The notes beneath the pieces are model-generated. The model searched no databases. It saw only the letters and a list, made by a program, of their open reading frames with translations, and had not been told where the DNA came from. A stretch of 64,000 nucleotides of DNA, taken from NCBI RefSeq assembly GCF_003667575.1, contig NZ_RCUY01000015.1:124001-188000 (forward strand), given 5' to 3'. This DNA is from Mycetocola lacteus (GTDB lineage: Bacteria; Actinomycetota; Actinomycetes; Actinomycetales; Microbacteriaceae). Shown in pieces: positions 41,897 to 50,502 of this stretch; position 1 is the first letter of the stretch; the number at the start of each line of letters is the position of its first letter. Position numbers and translations under genes: made by a program.

Positions 41897-44071
41897 CTAT
41901 TCCTCGCGCAACCGCGCCCCGCTGGTGGCACCGCGCACGCTGAGCATCGCCAGCCCCAGGGCCACCGCCGCAAAGAATACGAGCAGCGCCAGCGTGATCA
42001 GATACTCGGCACCGGGCCACCCCACCTGCCGGTTTCCGCCACTGAAGACCCGGATCACCACCCAGCCCGCAAGGAGCCCGAGCGCCACCGCCAGCGCACT
42101 CATCGCGGCCAAGGGGATGAGGTTCTCGGCGAGAATGACACGCCGGAGGGTACCCACACGCACGCCGATCAGCCGCAGCCGGGTGAAGACCGCGCGCCGA
42201 TCAGCGACGCCGATGATGGTCGCCACAACCAGGGCCAGCATCGAAATGCCACCGGCCACCGCGGCGCCGATCGATGCGAGGGTGGAGAAGCGTCCGAAAT
42301 AGCTCAGGCCGTCGGTATACTGACGCTCCGCTAAAACCTCGGGCACCGTGTCAAAGGCGACACCCTGCGCCCATATGGCGCTGCGGGCACGCTCGATTGC
42401 CTCGGGGGTTCCATCGGTGAGGGCCACGGTCGCGATGTTCAGACGTTCACTGTCGGGGTCCACGCGGTCACCCGTTGGCTCGGGGGCGAAACCCGAGAAG
42501 ATCGCCGGGGAAATCGCAATAAACGCTTCTTCCGCGGTCGGCGTGAAACCCAGGGACCGTGCATCCTCGGCGCTCACCACGGTCAATCCCGCACCCCCGG
42601 CCTGCTGATACACGTTGACCGCATATTCCACTCCGGTTATATTTTCCAGAACCTTCCGGCGGCGCTCGGGCAGGTCGGCGCGTTCACTGCGGTTTTCGAC
42701 CGTCACCATCCGGGTAAATCCGGCCTCCTGTGTACCAAGATGATCGGCCTGGGCAAACTCATCAACGTTCGCTGTCATCGCGATTTGGAACATGGATACC
42801 AGGAACAGGGCGATCACCAGGCCACTCACCGCGCGAAACGCGGCCCGAGGGAGCCGGACCGTGCGTCCCAGCGCGATCACCCGCGATGCCGATTGTGCTC
42901 GGCCCGACAGCACGCGTCCCAGCAGCAGGGTCAGGTAGGGTCCGGCGATTATCAGCCCCACACAGACCAGGATCAGGACGATCAGCGCCGCAACCCAGTA
43001 GATCATTCCGTGCAACACATCAACCAGCACGATCAGTGCCGGGATGCCGAGTACCCCCACCCCCAGCGGCACAATCCGCCATGCACTCGGCACGGTTTCG
43101 GGCACCGAGACGCTGCCGGGCAACGCCCCGCGGTCGCCGCGGCGGGCGCGGATCGCCGCCACCAGCGGAACGAAGGCGGCGACCAGGGCAAGCACCACGA
43201 TCTGCTGGCCCAGCGGGACCCGAAGATCCGAGGCGAAGAATGTCCCGTCCAGGACCGAAACCCGTGAAAACAGCGGCACCGTCAGCCAGGCCCCCAGCGC
43301 ACCCATCAGCACACCCAGAACAGCCGCCGGGATCATCTCGAGCGCCGCGAGGTGTGCGATGACTCCGCGCCCGGCACCGAGCAGACGGAGCTGGGCCGTG
43401 CGTTCCCGGCGGGCAACCTGCCCGAGATCGGCCACGATCGCGATGAGTAGCAGCACCGGGGCCGCCACCGCGAGCGCCCCCAGGATCGCGACGAAACCGT
43501 ATACCGGAATTCCACCGAATCCGGTGCCCGACGGATCGGTCTCGGGCAGGACCCGCGCGTCGTAGTTGTCCAGCATTTCCTGCTCGGTATGGACCACCAC
43601 CGCAACCAGGCTGTCGGGGGTCGGCAACACGGAGTCGGGGAGGATCCCGGCCGGAGATCCAAACCGCACGCCGAGCTCGGCCGGTGCGGTCTCGGCGACG
43701 AGCTGGGCGAGGGCGGGAGATGCCAGGTACGCGCCGGCCTGCGGCAACGTCACCGCCGTCTCAAACAGCGCGGGCCGCGCATCCGGCGCGGACACGTCGA
43801 TGCGCTGGATCTCCCACTCCCGAAAACGATCGGTGCTGCCCATCGCCAAGGTTTGCCCGGAACCCGGCACAATCGCCGCCGAGTTCTGGTCGGTATCCGG
43901 TGCGAAGCGGGAGTAGGAATCCCAGCGTTCGGTGCGAGTTTCCAGGGCACGGTATCCACCCCACAGCAGCAGGAGCAGCATGATGCCGATCCCGATGCCC
44001 GCGGCGATGCCAAGAATGCGCACGCGTGCACGCCGGTTCTGCGAGAGAACCAGCGCCAGACTGAGCCTCAT
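41897..44071 (-). CDS. ABC transporter permease, FtsX type, ten-helix form
   Basis: 724 residues. An N-terminal helix (ILGIAAGIGIGIMLLLLLWGGY), a roughly 150-residue outer domain, a first FtsX set (GFVAILGALAVAAPVLLLIAIV ... LRLLGAGRGVIAHLAALEMI), internal helices, a second outer domain (about 415-560) and a second FtsX set (TLASIGAAVAGGISMLALVVATIIGV ... RLRLIGVRVGTLRRVILAENLIPL). This is the BceB/MacB-like duplicated permease used for peptide or antibiotic export and resistance. It overlaps its ATPase gene by 4 nt and is controlled with it by PadR. Confidence 0.88.
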   Translation of the reverse strand: MRLSLALVLSQNRRARVRILGIAAGIGIGIMLLLLLWGGYRALETRTERWDSYSRFAPDTDQNSAAIVPGSGQTLAMGSTDRFREWEIQRIDVSAPDARPALFETAVTLPQAGAYLASPALAQLVAETAPAELGVRFGSPAGILPDSVLPTPDSLVAVVVHTEQEMLDNYDARVLPETDPSGTGFGGIPVYGFVAILGALAVAAPVLLLIAIVADLGQVARRERTAQLRLLGAGRGVIAHLAALEMIPAAVLGVLMGALGAWLTVPLFSRVSVLDGTFFASDLRVPLGQQIVVLALVAAFVPLVAAIRARRGDRGALPGSVSVPETVPSAWRIVPLGVGVLGIPALIVLVDVLHGMIYWVAALIVLILVCVGLIIAGPYLTLLLGRVLSGRAQSASRVIALGRTVRLPRAAFRAVSGLVIALFLVSMFQIAMTANVDEFAQADHLGTQEAGFTRMVTVENRSERADLPERRRKVLENITGVEYAVNVYQQAGGAGLTVVSAEDARSLGFTPTAEEAFIAISPAIFSGFAPEPTGDRVDPDSERLNIATVALTDGTPEAIERARSAIWAQGVAFDTVPEVLAERQYTDGLSYFGRFSTLASIGAAVAGGISMLALVVATIIGVADRRAVFTRLRLIGVRVGTLRRVILAENLIPLAAMSALAVALGLLAGWVVIRVFSGGNRQVGWPGAEYLITLALLVFFAAVALGLAMLSVRGATSGARLREE

Positions 44072-44808
44072 CGGCGCGGACCGGTGGCGGTGAACGCGGC
44101 CGTACCGTCGGACGTGGGGAGCACCGCGATCCCCGCGCTGATTTTTCCGTCCCGCACAATAATCTCGCGGTCGGCGTAGGCGGCGGTGCGGGCATCGTGG
44201 GTGACCAGGACGATCGCGGTGCCGTCGGCGCGGGCCAGGTCGGTCAGAGCAATCATGGTGTGTTCGGCGGCGAGCGAGTCGAGTGCACCGGTGGGCTCAT
44301 CGGCAAAGAGGACCCGCGGCCGGGCAACCAGGGCACGGGCGATCGCCACACGCTGGGCCTGACCACCCGAGAGCTCGGCCGGGTAGCGGGTGGCGCACTC
44401 GGCAATGTCGAGGCGTTCCAGTTCGAAGCGGGCGCGAGCAAGCGCCTCGCGCCGCTTAACCCCCGCGAGCAGCAACGGGATGGTCACGTTGTCCAGCGCG
44501 CCGAGGTCGGGCAGCAGCTGCCCGGACTGGAAGACGAAGCCGCACTCGCGCAGGCGCAGGTCATCGCGCTCGGTCTGGTCCAGCTCTCCCAGCATCCGGT
44601 TGCCGATCCGCACGGTGCCCGCGTCGGGCACCAGGACACCGGCGAGGGCGTGTAGCAGGGTCGACTTTCCCGACCCCGAGGGGCCCATGACCGCCAGAAT
44701 TTCGCCCGGATAGACGTCCAGGCTGATCCCCCGCAGCGCCTGGGTCTGGCCAAAGCTGAGGTGCAGATCGCGTGCCCGAATCACAACATCGGTACCAAAG
44801 TCGCTCAT
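44068..44808 (-). CDS. ABC transporter ATP-binding protein of the PadR operon
   Basis: 246 residues from ATG 44808. Walker A GPSGSGKST, Q-loop VFQSGQLLPDLGALDNV, signature LSGGQAQRVAIARAL, Walker B VLFADEPTGALDSLA and H-loop LVTHDART. MacB/LolD-type ATPase. Its start overlaps the PadR stop and its stop overlaps the permease start (both ATGA), so the three genes are coupled. Confidence 0.93.
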   Translation of the reverse strand: MSDFGTDVVIRARDLHLSFGQTQALRGISLDVYPGEILAVMGPSGSGKSTLLHALAGVLVPDAGTVRIGNRMLGELDQTERDDLRLRECGFVFQSGQLLPDLGALDNVTIPLLLAGVKRREALARARFELERLDIAECATRYPAELSGGQAQRVAIARALVARPRVLFADEPTGALDSLAAEHTMIALTDLARADGTAIVLVTHDARTAAYADREIIVRDGKISAGIAVLPTSDGTAAFTATGPRR

Positions 44809-45335
44809 GCGCCGCGCACCCCCGCCCGCAGCTCGGTGAGGCGGGCACCGGTGAGTTCGATCCAGCGTAGGTCCGCCTCGATGTGGAACAGCGCGTGGTC
44901 GATGGTGAGCACGCTCGCTAGGTCGGCACCGCGCTTTGCCGCGGTGAGCTCGCGCATGCGGGCCTGGTGGCACGCGCGCTGGGCATCCAGGAGCGTTCCA
45001 GCGTCCTCATCCAGCAGCAGGGCGATCACCGTCTTGGCAAACAGATTGCTCTGCAGGGCAGCCTCGGGGATGTCGGGGGTAAACATCCACTCCCGCACCC
45101 GGATCCGGCCGGCGTCGGTCACCGCATAGCTCTTGCGCTCGGGGCCGCCCGAGTGGCCCTCGGCGGCGAGTTCGAGGATGAGTCCGTCCCGAATCAGTCG
45201 GGCAAGCGTGGAGTACACCTGACCGAAGGCCATCGGCTTACTGCCACCAAAGAAGCGGTCGTACTCACCCTTGAGGTCATACCCGTGGCTCGGGGCGGCT
45301 TCCAGTAGGCCGAGCAGGGTCTGTGCGTTGTCCAT
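44805..45335 (-). CDS. PadR-family transcriptional regulator
   Basis: 176 residues from ATG 45335. Winged helix at the N terminus: LLGLLEAAPSHGYDLKGEYDRFFGGSKPMAFGQVYSTLARLIRDGLI, with the typical HGY, and a PadR C-terminal helical domain including ALLLDEDAGTLLDAQRACHQARMREL. TATAGT on the minus strand ends 7 nt before the ATG, so the message is probably leaderless, and a palindrome covers the -10. It likely represses its own exporter operon until an effector drug or peptide binds. Confidence 0.9.
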   Translation of the reverse strand: MDNAQTLLGLLEAAPSHGYDLKGEYDRFFGGSKPMAFGQVYSTLARLIRDGLILELAAEGHSGGPERKSYAVTDAGRIRVREWMFTPDIPEAALQSNLFAKTVIALLLDEDAGTLLDAQRACHQARMRELTAAKRGADLASVLTIDHALFHIEADLRWIELTGARLTELRAGVRGA

Positions 45336-45341
45336 GACGCC

Positions 45342-45361
45342 ACTATACATTGAGTGTATAG
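45342..45361. promoter_or_regulatory. PadR operator overlapping the -10 of its operon
   Basis: CTATACA (45343-45349) and TGTATAG (45355-45361) form a perfect 7-bp inverted repeat with a 5-bp centre. The minus-strand -10 TATAGT (45347-45342) lies inside it. ATAC...GTAT palindromes are typical PadR sites. Confidence 0.7.
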
Positions 45362-45521
45362 ATGGATGACGATGCTCCACCGCCCCAGAACATGGCACAT
45401 CCGCGGCTCGGCTTTCGGCGGCGCCCAGCGGTCACCAGCCCACAGCGTCAACACCGCGCGCTAACGGCTTTCCCAGGCTCCGGTCCGAGCAAATGTCGGC
45501 GCGGACGAGTACCGTAGGTGG

Positions 45522-46244
45522 GTGACTCATCTTCTCCTGCTTTCCCGCGGCCTCGGTGCCGTCCCCGCATTCCTGGCGGCAACGGTGCCCCATAAGACCC
45601 CGCTGATCGGCTACATTCCCGACGCCACCCGCGACTTCACCGACGCGCCGTTTGTGCGTGCCGAGCGCGAGGCCCTGGCCTCACTGGGCAACCCGATCAT
45701 CGAGATCCCGCTCTCCGCCCACACCTCCGAGTCTCTTGCCGCGGCCCTGGATGAGGTGGACGCAATCTATGTGGCCGGCGGCGATACGTTTGCCCTTCTG
45801 GATGCCGTCCGCACGGCCGGCGCAGCAGACCTGCTGAAGCAGCGGGTGGAGGCGGGCCTGCCGTATATCGGATCGAGCGCCGGCTCGGTTCTGGCCGGTC
45901 CGGATATCAAGCCGATCGGCCCGCTGGATGACCCCAAGGGGCTGCACGCCGGCACCGACACCACCGGCCTCGGCCTGACCGACGCGGTGGTTCTCCCCCA
46001 CGCCGACGGCCTCCTGCCGCCGTACCCCCTGGTACTGATTCAGCGCACCCTGGCGCGCTATGCCGACCGCTTTCGCATCGTGCCGGTCCGGGATGACCAG
46101 GCGCTGCTGCACGGACCCGCGGGCGAGCGCCTGATCGAGTCCTCGCCACTGCTGGACGTGGCCGAATTACTGGGTGCGACCGAGTCGTCGGGATCAACCG
46201 AGCAGTCGGGCACAACCGAGCGGTCGACCGAATCCGATAGCTAG
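45522..46244 (+). CDS. Peptidase S51 (dipeptidase E-like)
   Basis: 240 residues from GTG 45522, preceded by AGGTGG. Serine peptidase with an aspartyl-dipeptidase fold: AIYVAGGDTFALLDAV and the nucleophile elbow YIGSSAGSVLAGP (the Ser of GSSAGS), then GLHAGTDTTGLGLTDAVVLPHADG with the His. It probably cleaves Asp-X dipeptides or cyanophycin-type amides in the cytoplasm. The C-terminal 25 residues are a Ser/Glu/Thr repeat-like tail (SSGSTEQSGTTERSTES). It is divergent from the PadR operon. Confidence 0.86.
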   Translation: MTHLLLLSRGLGAVPAFLAATVPHKTPLIGYIPDATRDFTDAPFVRAEREALASLGNPIIEIPLSAHTSESLAAALDEVDAIYVAGGDTFALLDAVRTAGAADLLKQRVEAGLPYIGSSAGSVLAGPDIKPIGPLDDPKGLHAGTDTTGLGLTDAVVLPHADGLLPPYPLVLIQRTLARYADRFRIVPVRDDQALLHGPAGERLIESSPLLDVAELLGATESSGSTEQSGTTERSTESDS

Positions 46245-46327
46245 CAGGGAGATTCCTGAATGCTTCCGGGGAACCCTGGCCTTCGCCGAACCGGCGGCGT
46301 AACGTAATTCTCGGATCCCCCGCCCGT

Positions 46328-46388
46328 GGGTTGGTGGCCCCGCAGCGTTATTCCCCCTGGTAAACCGTCCGCTGCGGCCCACCAACCC
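46328..46388. other. Long imperfect hairpin in a gene-free gap
   Basis: In the 248-bp gap between the peptidase gene and the convergent hypothetical gene, 46328-46347 pairs with 46370-46388 as a 10-bp and an 8-bp helix separated by a small bulge, around a 22-nt loop. It is followed by CGGGCATTTTCTTT. It may be the terminator of the peptidase gene or a structured RNA; nothing else is evident in the gap. Confidence 0.4.
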
Positions 46389-46492
46389 CGGGCATTTTCT
46401 TTGCCTGGTCACCCGACGATTACCGCGTCAGGTTTCGTCCACGCAAACCCGGTACCCGTGGGTTCCGTCGAAGCCGCCACGGCCAGGCGCGA

Positions 46493-46864
46493 TCAGTCCT
46501 CGAAGATGTCGCCAAACCCGAGAAACCGCCAGCCCGCAGGATCGGGCCGGTAGATGCCCACAAACTCGTTGTTCATCCCGCGCGACCACCACACCAGTCC
46601 CACGCGACCGCGATAGTGAATCACCTGGGCGAGGTCGGCATCGAGCTCGTCCCGGTTCTCGATCAGGGCGTCCAGTCCGTCGAGGAACTCACGCACCTCG
46701 GGCAGCACAAACCGGCTGAGTTCCTCGAGTCCGGGCGCGTAGGCCTGAATCGTCAACTCGTGGTCCTCCCCGGGAAAGAGCACACAGTTGTACTCGGTGA
46801 GTTCCCCATCCCCCTCACCGGTGTCCACGAACATCCGACGGCGTAGCTCTCCGTTCCAATCCAT
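46493..46864 (-). CDS. Hypothetical protein, small acidic
   Basis: 123 residues, acidic, not recognised. Pattern: a beta-rich start (MDWNGELRRRMFVDTGEGDGELTEYNCVLFPGEDHELTIQAYAPG), a central helix (LEELSRFVLPEVREFLDGLDALIENRDELDADL) and a C-terminal beta-part (HYRGRVGLVWWSRGMNNEFVGIYRP). No signal peptide or membrane helix, so it is cytoplasmic. Stand-alone and convergent with the peptidase gene; codon use is like that of neighbours. Confidence 0.65.
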   Translation of the reverse strand: MDWNGELRRRMFVDTGEGDGELTEYNCVLFPGEDHELTIQAYAPGLEELSRFVLPEVREFLDGLDALIENRDELDADLAQVIHYRGRVGLVWWSRGMNNEFVGIYRPDPAGWRFLGFGDIFED

Positions 46865-46935
46865 GCGCCCAGCCTATGCCGCGGCTGGGCACTCACCAAC
46901 CCGCGCGCGTCCCGCCACCCCGACGCATGCGCACC

Positions 46936-48522
46936 CTATGCCGCGGCCACCCGCCACAGGTGCATCACCGCGTAGGAACGCCACGGGGCCCAGGTGCCGG
47001 CAGTCTCGGCCAGCGCCAGATGAGCGGCGGCCGCGCTCTGGCTTGGATCGCCCAGTCCCAGGACACGGGACCCAGCAAGCAGCGCCACATCGCGTTCGAG
47101 CCAGGCATCGGGATCCCCCAACACCCGCATCGCAATATAGCCGGCGGTCCATGGTCCAATCCCGGGGCGCTTAGTCAGCGCCGCACGCAGCGCCTCACCC
47201 TCCACCCCGACGTGTACCACCAGGTCTCCCCCGGCGAGAGCGGCGGCGGTATCACGCACGGTCTTAACCTGACGTCCGGGAAGCTTCAGGATGCGCTCGG
47301 GATCCGGGGCGACCCCCGGCTCGGGGATGGGGATCCCCTCGGCCAGCGCCCGCATCGTGGGAAACAGCACCGAGAGCCCCGCGAAGCGTGACGTATACCG
47401 CTGCCCCAGAGCGACGGCGATCCGGCCCAGATGCGTGCGGGCGGCGGCGACCGAAATCTGCTGGCCAATCAGCGCCCGAATCACGGTCTCCTGGGCGTCG
47501 GCGGTGCCCGGTACACGCACTCCGGGGACCGCCGCCACGAGGGGGGCCAGGTGCGGATCACGGGACAGCGCGGCATCCACCGCCTGGGGATCGGCGTCCA
47601 GATCGAGGAGTCGACGCAGCCGCGAAAGAGCGGTACCGAGGTCTGCCAGGTCCGAGAGTTCAAGCTCCGCGCGCAGCTTCCAGCCTTGCATTCCCAAATC
47701 GGCATGTACCTCAACCGCGGCGGGGCCACCGGGTAAACGCAGCGTACGTGCATAGCGCAGACGCCCAGAATCAGCGAGGTCCACGGCCTCCACGCCCGCG
47801 ATTGCACGGGCCGCCAGGAACGCGAAAACTCCCCGAGCATCGTAGGGGGCCCGCATCGGCAAATCGAGGCTAATACGCACGGCCTCCCCCGCGGTTCGCT
47901 CGGGGTGAGCCGGACGCGCGCGCCCGCGCAGCGTGCCGGGTGTTTGCGCAAACACCTCAAGAATCGTGTTGTTGAACTGCCGAATCGACCCGAATCCCGA
48001 GGCGAAGGCAATCTGGGCGATGTCCAGATCGGTACCCACCAGTAGCGCTCGCGCCGTCTGCGCGCGGCGGGCGCGGGCCAGGGCGAGCGGGCCCGCACCG
48101 AGCTGCTCGGTGAGGATCCGTCCCACATGCCGCGGGGTAAATCCGAGGGTGGCGGCCAGGCCGTCCACCCCCTGGCGATCCACCACGCCATCGGCGATCA
48201 GCCGCATTGCCCGTCCGGCCAGGTCCCCGCGCAGATTCCACTCGGGGGTTCCCGGCACAGCATCGGGAACACAGCGTTTGCACGCCCGAAAACCGGCGAT
48301 CTGGGCGGCCGCCGCCGAACCGTAAAAGGTCACGTGTCGCTCGGCCGGGGTGCGGGCGGGGCAGGACGGACGACAGTAGATCCCGGTCGAGGACACCGCC
48401 GTATAGAACTGGCCATCAAACCGGGTATCCCGGGCATCGATTGCCCGATAGCGCGCGGCAAACCCCGGGTCCCCCGGCCGGCACGCGGCCCCGGCAGGCC
48501 CCTCCGCACGATTCTCCCTCAT
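46936..48522 (-). CDS. alkA: Ada-type AraC regulator fused to 3-methyladenine DNA glycosylase (AlkA)
   Basis: 528 residues, three parts. Residues 1-90 are an Ada metal-binding domain with C50, C54, C81 and C84 in the pattern of the Cys4 methyl-phosphotriester acceptor. Residues about 100-200 are an AraC helix-turn-helix (DIAQIAFASGFGSIRQFNNTILEVF). Residues about 215-528 are AlkA, with the HhH-GPD motif ALTKRPGIGPWTAGYIAMRVLGDPDAW and catalytic Asp in WLERDVAL. It would sense DNA methylation, activate genes and excise alkylated bases. The Ada O6-methylguanine transferase domain is absent. Confidence 0.93.
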   Translation of the reverse strand: MRENRAEGPAGAACRPGDPGFAARYRAIDARDTRFDGQFYTAVSSTGIYCRPSCPARTPAERHVTFYGSAAAAQIAGFRACKRCVPDAVPGTPEWNLRGDLAGRAMRLIADGVVDRQGVDGLAATLGFTPRHVGRILTEQLGAGPLALARARRAQTARALLVGTDLDIAQIAFASGFGSIRQFNNTILEVFAQTPGTLRGRARPAHPERTAGEAVRISLDLPMRAPYDARGVFAFLAARAIAGVEAVDLADSGRLRYARTLRLPGGPAAVEVHADLGMQGWKLRAELELSDLADLGTALSRLRRLLDLDADPQAVDAALSRDPHLAPLVAAVPGVRVPGTADAQETVIRALIGQQISVAAARTHLGRIAVALGQRYTSRFAGLSVLFPTMRALAEGIPIPEPGVAPDPERILKLPGRQVKTVRDTAAALAGGDLVVHVGVEGEALRAALTKRPGIGPWTAGYIAMRVLGDPDAWLERDVALLAGSRVLGLGDPSQSAAAAHLALAETAGTWAPWRSYAVMHLWRVAAA

Positions 48523-48531
48523 ACTCGCACC

Positions 48532-49314
48532 CTACCCCCGGGCAGACAGGCGGTTCAGCTCGGCGTAGTCCATCTGCGTGGCCGGCCACCGCGCGGAGGT
48601 CAGGAATTGCGCGGCGTCTCGGCGCAGACCCGCATAGGCCGACTGGGCGAAGGCCGAACCCGAACTGAGTCTTGCGACCCCGAGGGAGCGCAGCTCCTCG
48701 ATACCGGGGGTGGCCTCGCCAATCATCGCGTTGAGCGGACCGGCGATCCCCCGCACCAGCTCCCCAATGGTTTCGGCATCTACCACTCCGGGCACAAACA
48801 CTCCGTCAGCACCGGCGGCCAGATACAGGTCCGCGCGGCGAATCGTCTTGGCAATGCGGGCGGCGATATCCCCGCCACCCGCCAGAAACACGTCGGTGCG
48901 CGCGTTAATGAAGAGGCCCTCTGAAGCTTCCCGGGCCGCCCGGATGCGCGCGACCGTGTCCTCGGGCGTGCGCGGGCCGTCCTCGATGTTGATGCCCGCG
49001 GCGCCGGTGGCACACACCAACCGCACGGTCTCGGTCACCCCCTCCGGGGATTCGGCGTAGCCACCCTCGATATCCGCGGTAACCGGGACCGCCACAGCGG
49101 CGACAATCGATTCCAGGGTGACCAGCATCCGATCGCGGTTGAGTACTCCACCATCGGCGGTGCCCTGAGCCCAGGCGATGCCCGCGCTCGTGGTGGCGAT
49201 GGCCGTAGCGCCGGCCTCCTCCAGAATGCGTGCCCCGGCCACATCCCAGGCGTTGGGCAGTAGGAGCGGGGTGCGGGCGGAGTGGAGGGCTCTGAAGGTT
49301 TCCATCGAGTTCAT
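48532..49314 (-). CDS. Isocitrate lyase/phosphoenolpyruvate mutase family protein
   Basis: 260 residues from ATG 49314; ATG 49305 is also possible. TIM barrel: LLLPNAWDVAGARILEEAGATAIATTSAGIAWAQGTADG, VPVTADIEGGYAES, GAAGINIEDGPRTPEDTVARIRAARE and FINARTDVFL. These match the ICL/PEPM group, with the metal-binding DIEGGY and the NIED segments. The catalytic KKCGH loop of true isocitrate lyase is absent; the substrate (PEP mutase, carboxyPEP mutase or 2-methylisocitrate type) is undecided. It begins next to the GNAT gene, reading the same way. Confidence 0.85.
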   Translation of the reverse strand: MNSMETFRALHSARTPLLLPNAWDVAGARILEEAGATAIATTSAGIAWAQGTADGGVLNRDRMLVTLESIVAAVAVPVTADIEGGYAESPEGVTETVRLVCATGAAGINIEDGPRTPEDTVARIRAAREASEGLFINARTDVFLAGGGDIAARIAKTIRRADLYLAAGADGVFVPGVVDAETIGELVRGIAGPLNAMIGEATPGIEELRSLGVARLSSGSAFAQSAYAGLRRDAAQFLTSARWPATQMDYAELNRLSARG

Positions 49315-49373
49315 GGTTCGAGTCAAACACCTCGACGAACCGGGCGCTGGCCAAAATCGGACCTGACCGTCGG

Positions 49374-49856
49374 CTAGTTTCGTGGCGTCAGATCCCGACC
49401 GAAGCACACCGATTCGGGGGCACCCGCATAGTCACCAAAGCCGGGGATCGGCTCATAGCCCTCGCGGGTATAGAAGCGGATCGCATCGGGCTGACGCTCG
49501 CCGGTTTCCAGCACCAGGCGATGTGCACCGAGAGCCCGGGCCGCCTCTTCCAGGCGGTACAGCATCGCCGTGGACAGGCCGGTGCCGCGGGCGGCCGGGG
49601 TAACAAACATCCGCTTGACCTCAATGTGTCCGGGGCCCAGCACGTCCTCGGCAACGTTGCGCAGGCCGCCGCAGGCGAGGGCCCGTCCCGACTCGTCGCG
49701 GGCCACCAGGAAGACCGGCACCTCATCGGCGGTGGGGGCGTGTCCGGGTTCGTGATCGTCGCTCCCATAGCGGGCATCGAGTTCAGCCCGCTGGGCGAGG
49801 CGCAGCGCGGCCCCCTCGGGATCATCCCAGGGGACGCTTTCGATCTGCCAGTTCAT
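49374..49856 (-). CDS. GNAT-family N-acetyltransferase
   Basis: 160 residues. Acetyl-CoA site VTPAARGTGLSTAMLYRLEEAARALGAHRLVLETGERQPDAIRFYTREGYEPIPGFGDY contains RGTGLS (R/QxxGxG/A) and the family's last strand-helix unit. The upstream part EVPVFLVARDESGRALACGGLR is the expected beta-sheet core. Substrate unknown. It is divergent from a TetR gene with two near-identical palindromes between them, which suggests that the TetR protein controls it. Confidence 0.88.
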   Translation of the reverse strand: MNWQIESVPWDDPEGAALRLAQRAELDARYGSDDHEPGHAPTADEVPVFLVARDESGRALACGGLRNVAEDVLGPGHIEVKRMFVTPAARGTGLSTAMLYRLEEAARALGAHRLVLETGERQPDAIRFYTREGYEPIPGFGDYAGAPESVCFGRDLTPRN

Positions 49857-49870
49857 GCCTCAATCCTTTC

Positions 49871-49899
49871 GTAACATCTGTTACCGTAACACATGTTAC
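49871..49899. promoter_or_regulatory. Twin palindromic operators between GNAT and TetR genes
   Basis: GTAACATCTGTTAC (49871-49884) and GTAACACATGTTAC (49886-49899), 1 bp apart, 15 bp from centre to centre. Both have the form GTAACA..TGTTAC. The start codons of the two genes are about 10-14 bp from the outer edges. Confidence 0.75.
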
Positions 49900-49908
49900 G
49901 CTGAGTGG

Positions 49909-50502
49909 ATGCCTCGAATCCGAGACCCTCATGCCCAACGCCAGCTGCTCTCCGAAGCCGTTTGGGCGACCCTGGCCGAACACGGACCCGGGGGGCTCAC
50001 CCTCCGCGCCGTTGCCGAACGGGCGGGCTGCACCACCGGCTTGGTTCTGCACACGTTCACCGATAAGCAGGCGCTCCTGTTGGACGCTCGGGATCGACTG
50101 CATGAACGCACCCGACTGCGCGCCGAGCGCCTCGAAGCCGAGGCATCGGATCCGGTTGACGCGCTCCGCTCGGTCGCGCTGGGCACCCTCGCCGCCGACC
50201 CCGACGGGCTGGCAAACGCGCGTGTGTGGGTGGGATTTCTCGCCTCGGCGTTCGGCGATGAGGTGCTCGCCGAACGTCACGCACTGCACAGCGGGTCCTT
50301 CCGAATTCGCCTGACCCGGCTCATCCAGGCGGCGATTCCCGGGATTGACGATGCCGAAGCCGAAGCCCGGGCGGCGCTTCTCGCCGCCACCACCGAGGGG
50401 GTGTGCGTGCTCGCCGCCGGAAACCCCGAGGTCTGGACGGCGCAGCTTCAGCATCTGGCGGTCATCCGCGCGCTGGACGCCGCACTGGAACCCATCCGGT
50501 AG
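49909..50502 (+). CDS. TetR-family transcriptional regulator
   Basis: 197 residues from ATG 49909. Helix-turn-helix with RQLLSEAVWATLAEHGPGGLTLRAVAERAGCTTGLVLHTFTDKQALL. The start is preferred to the in-frame ATG 49855, which lies upstream of the operators. TACGCT ends 7 nt before the ATG, so transcription may begin at the start codon. Twin operators cover the region, so it probably represses both itself and the divergent acetyltransferase. The gene ends at a 34-bp tandem repeat. Confidence 0.9.
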   Translation: MPRIRDPHAQRQLLSEAVWATLAEHGPGGLTLRAVAERAGCTTGLVLHTFTDKQALLLDARDRLHERTRLRAERLEAEASDPVDALRSVALGTLAADPDGLANARVWVGFLASAFGDEVLAERHALHSGSFRIRLTRLIQAAIPGIDDAEAEARAALLAATTEGVCVLAAGNPEVWTAQLQHLAVIRALDAALEPIR

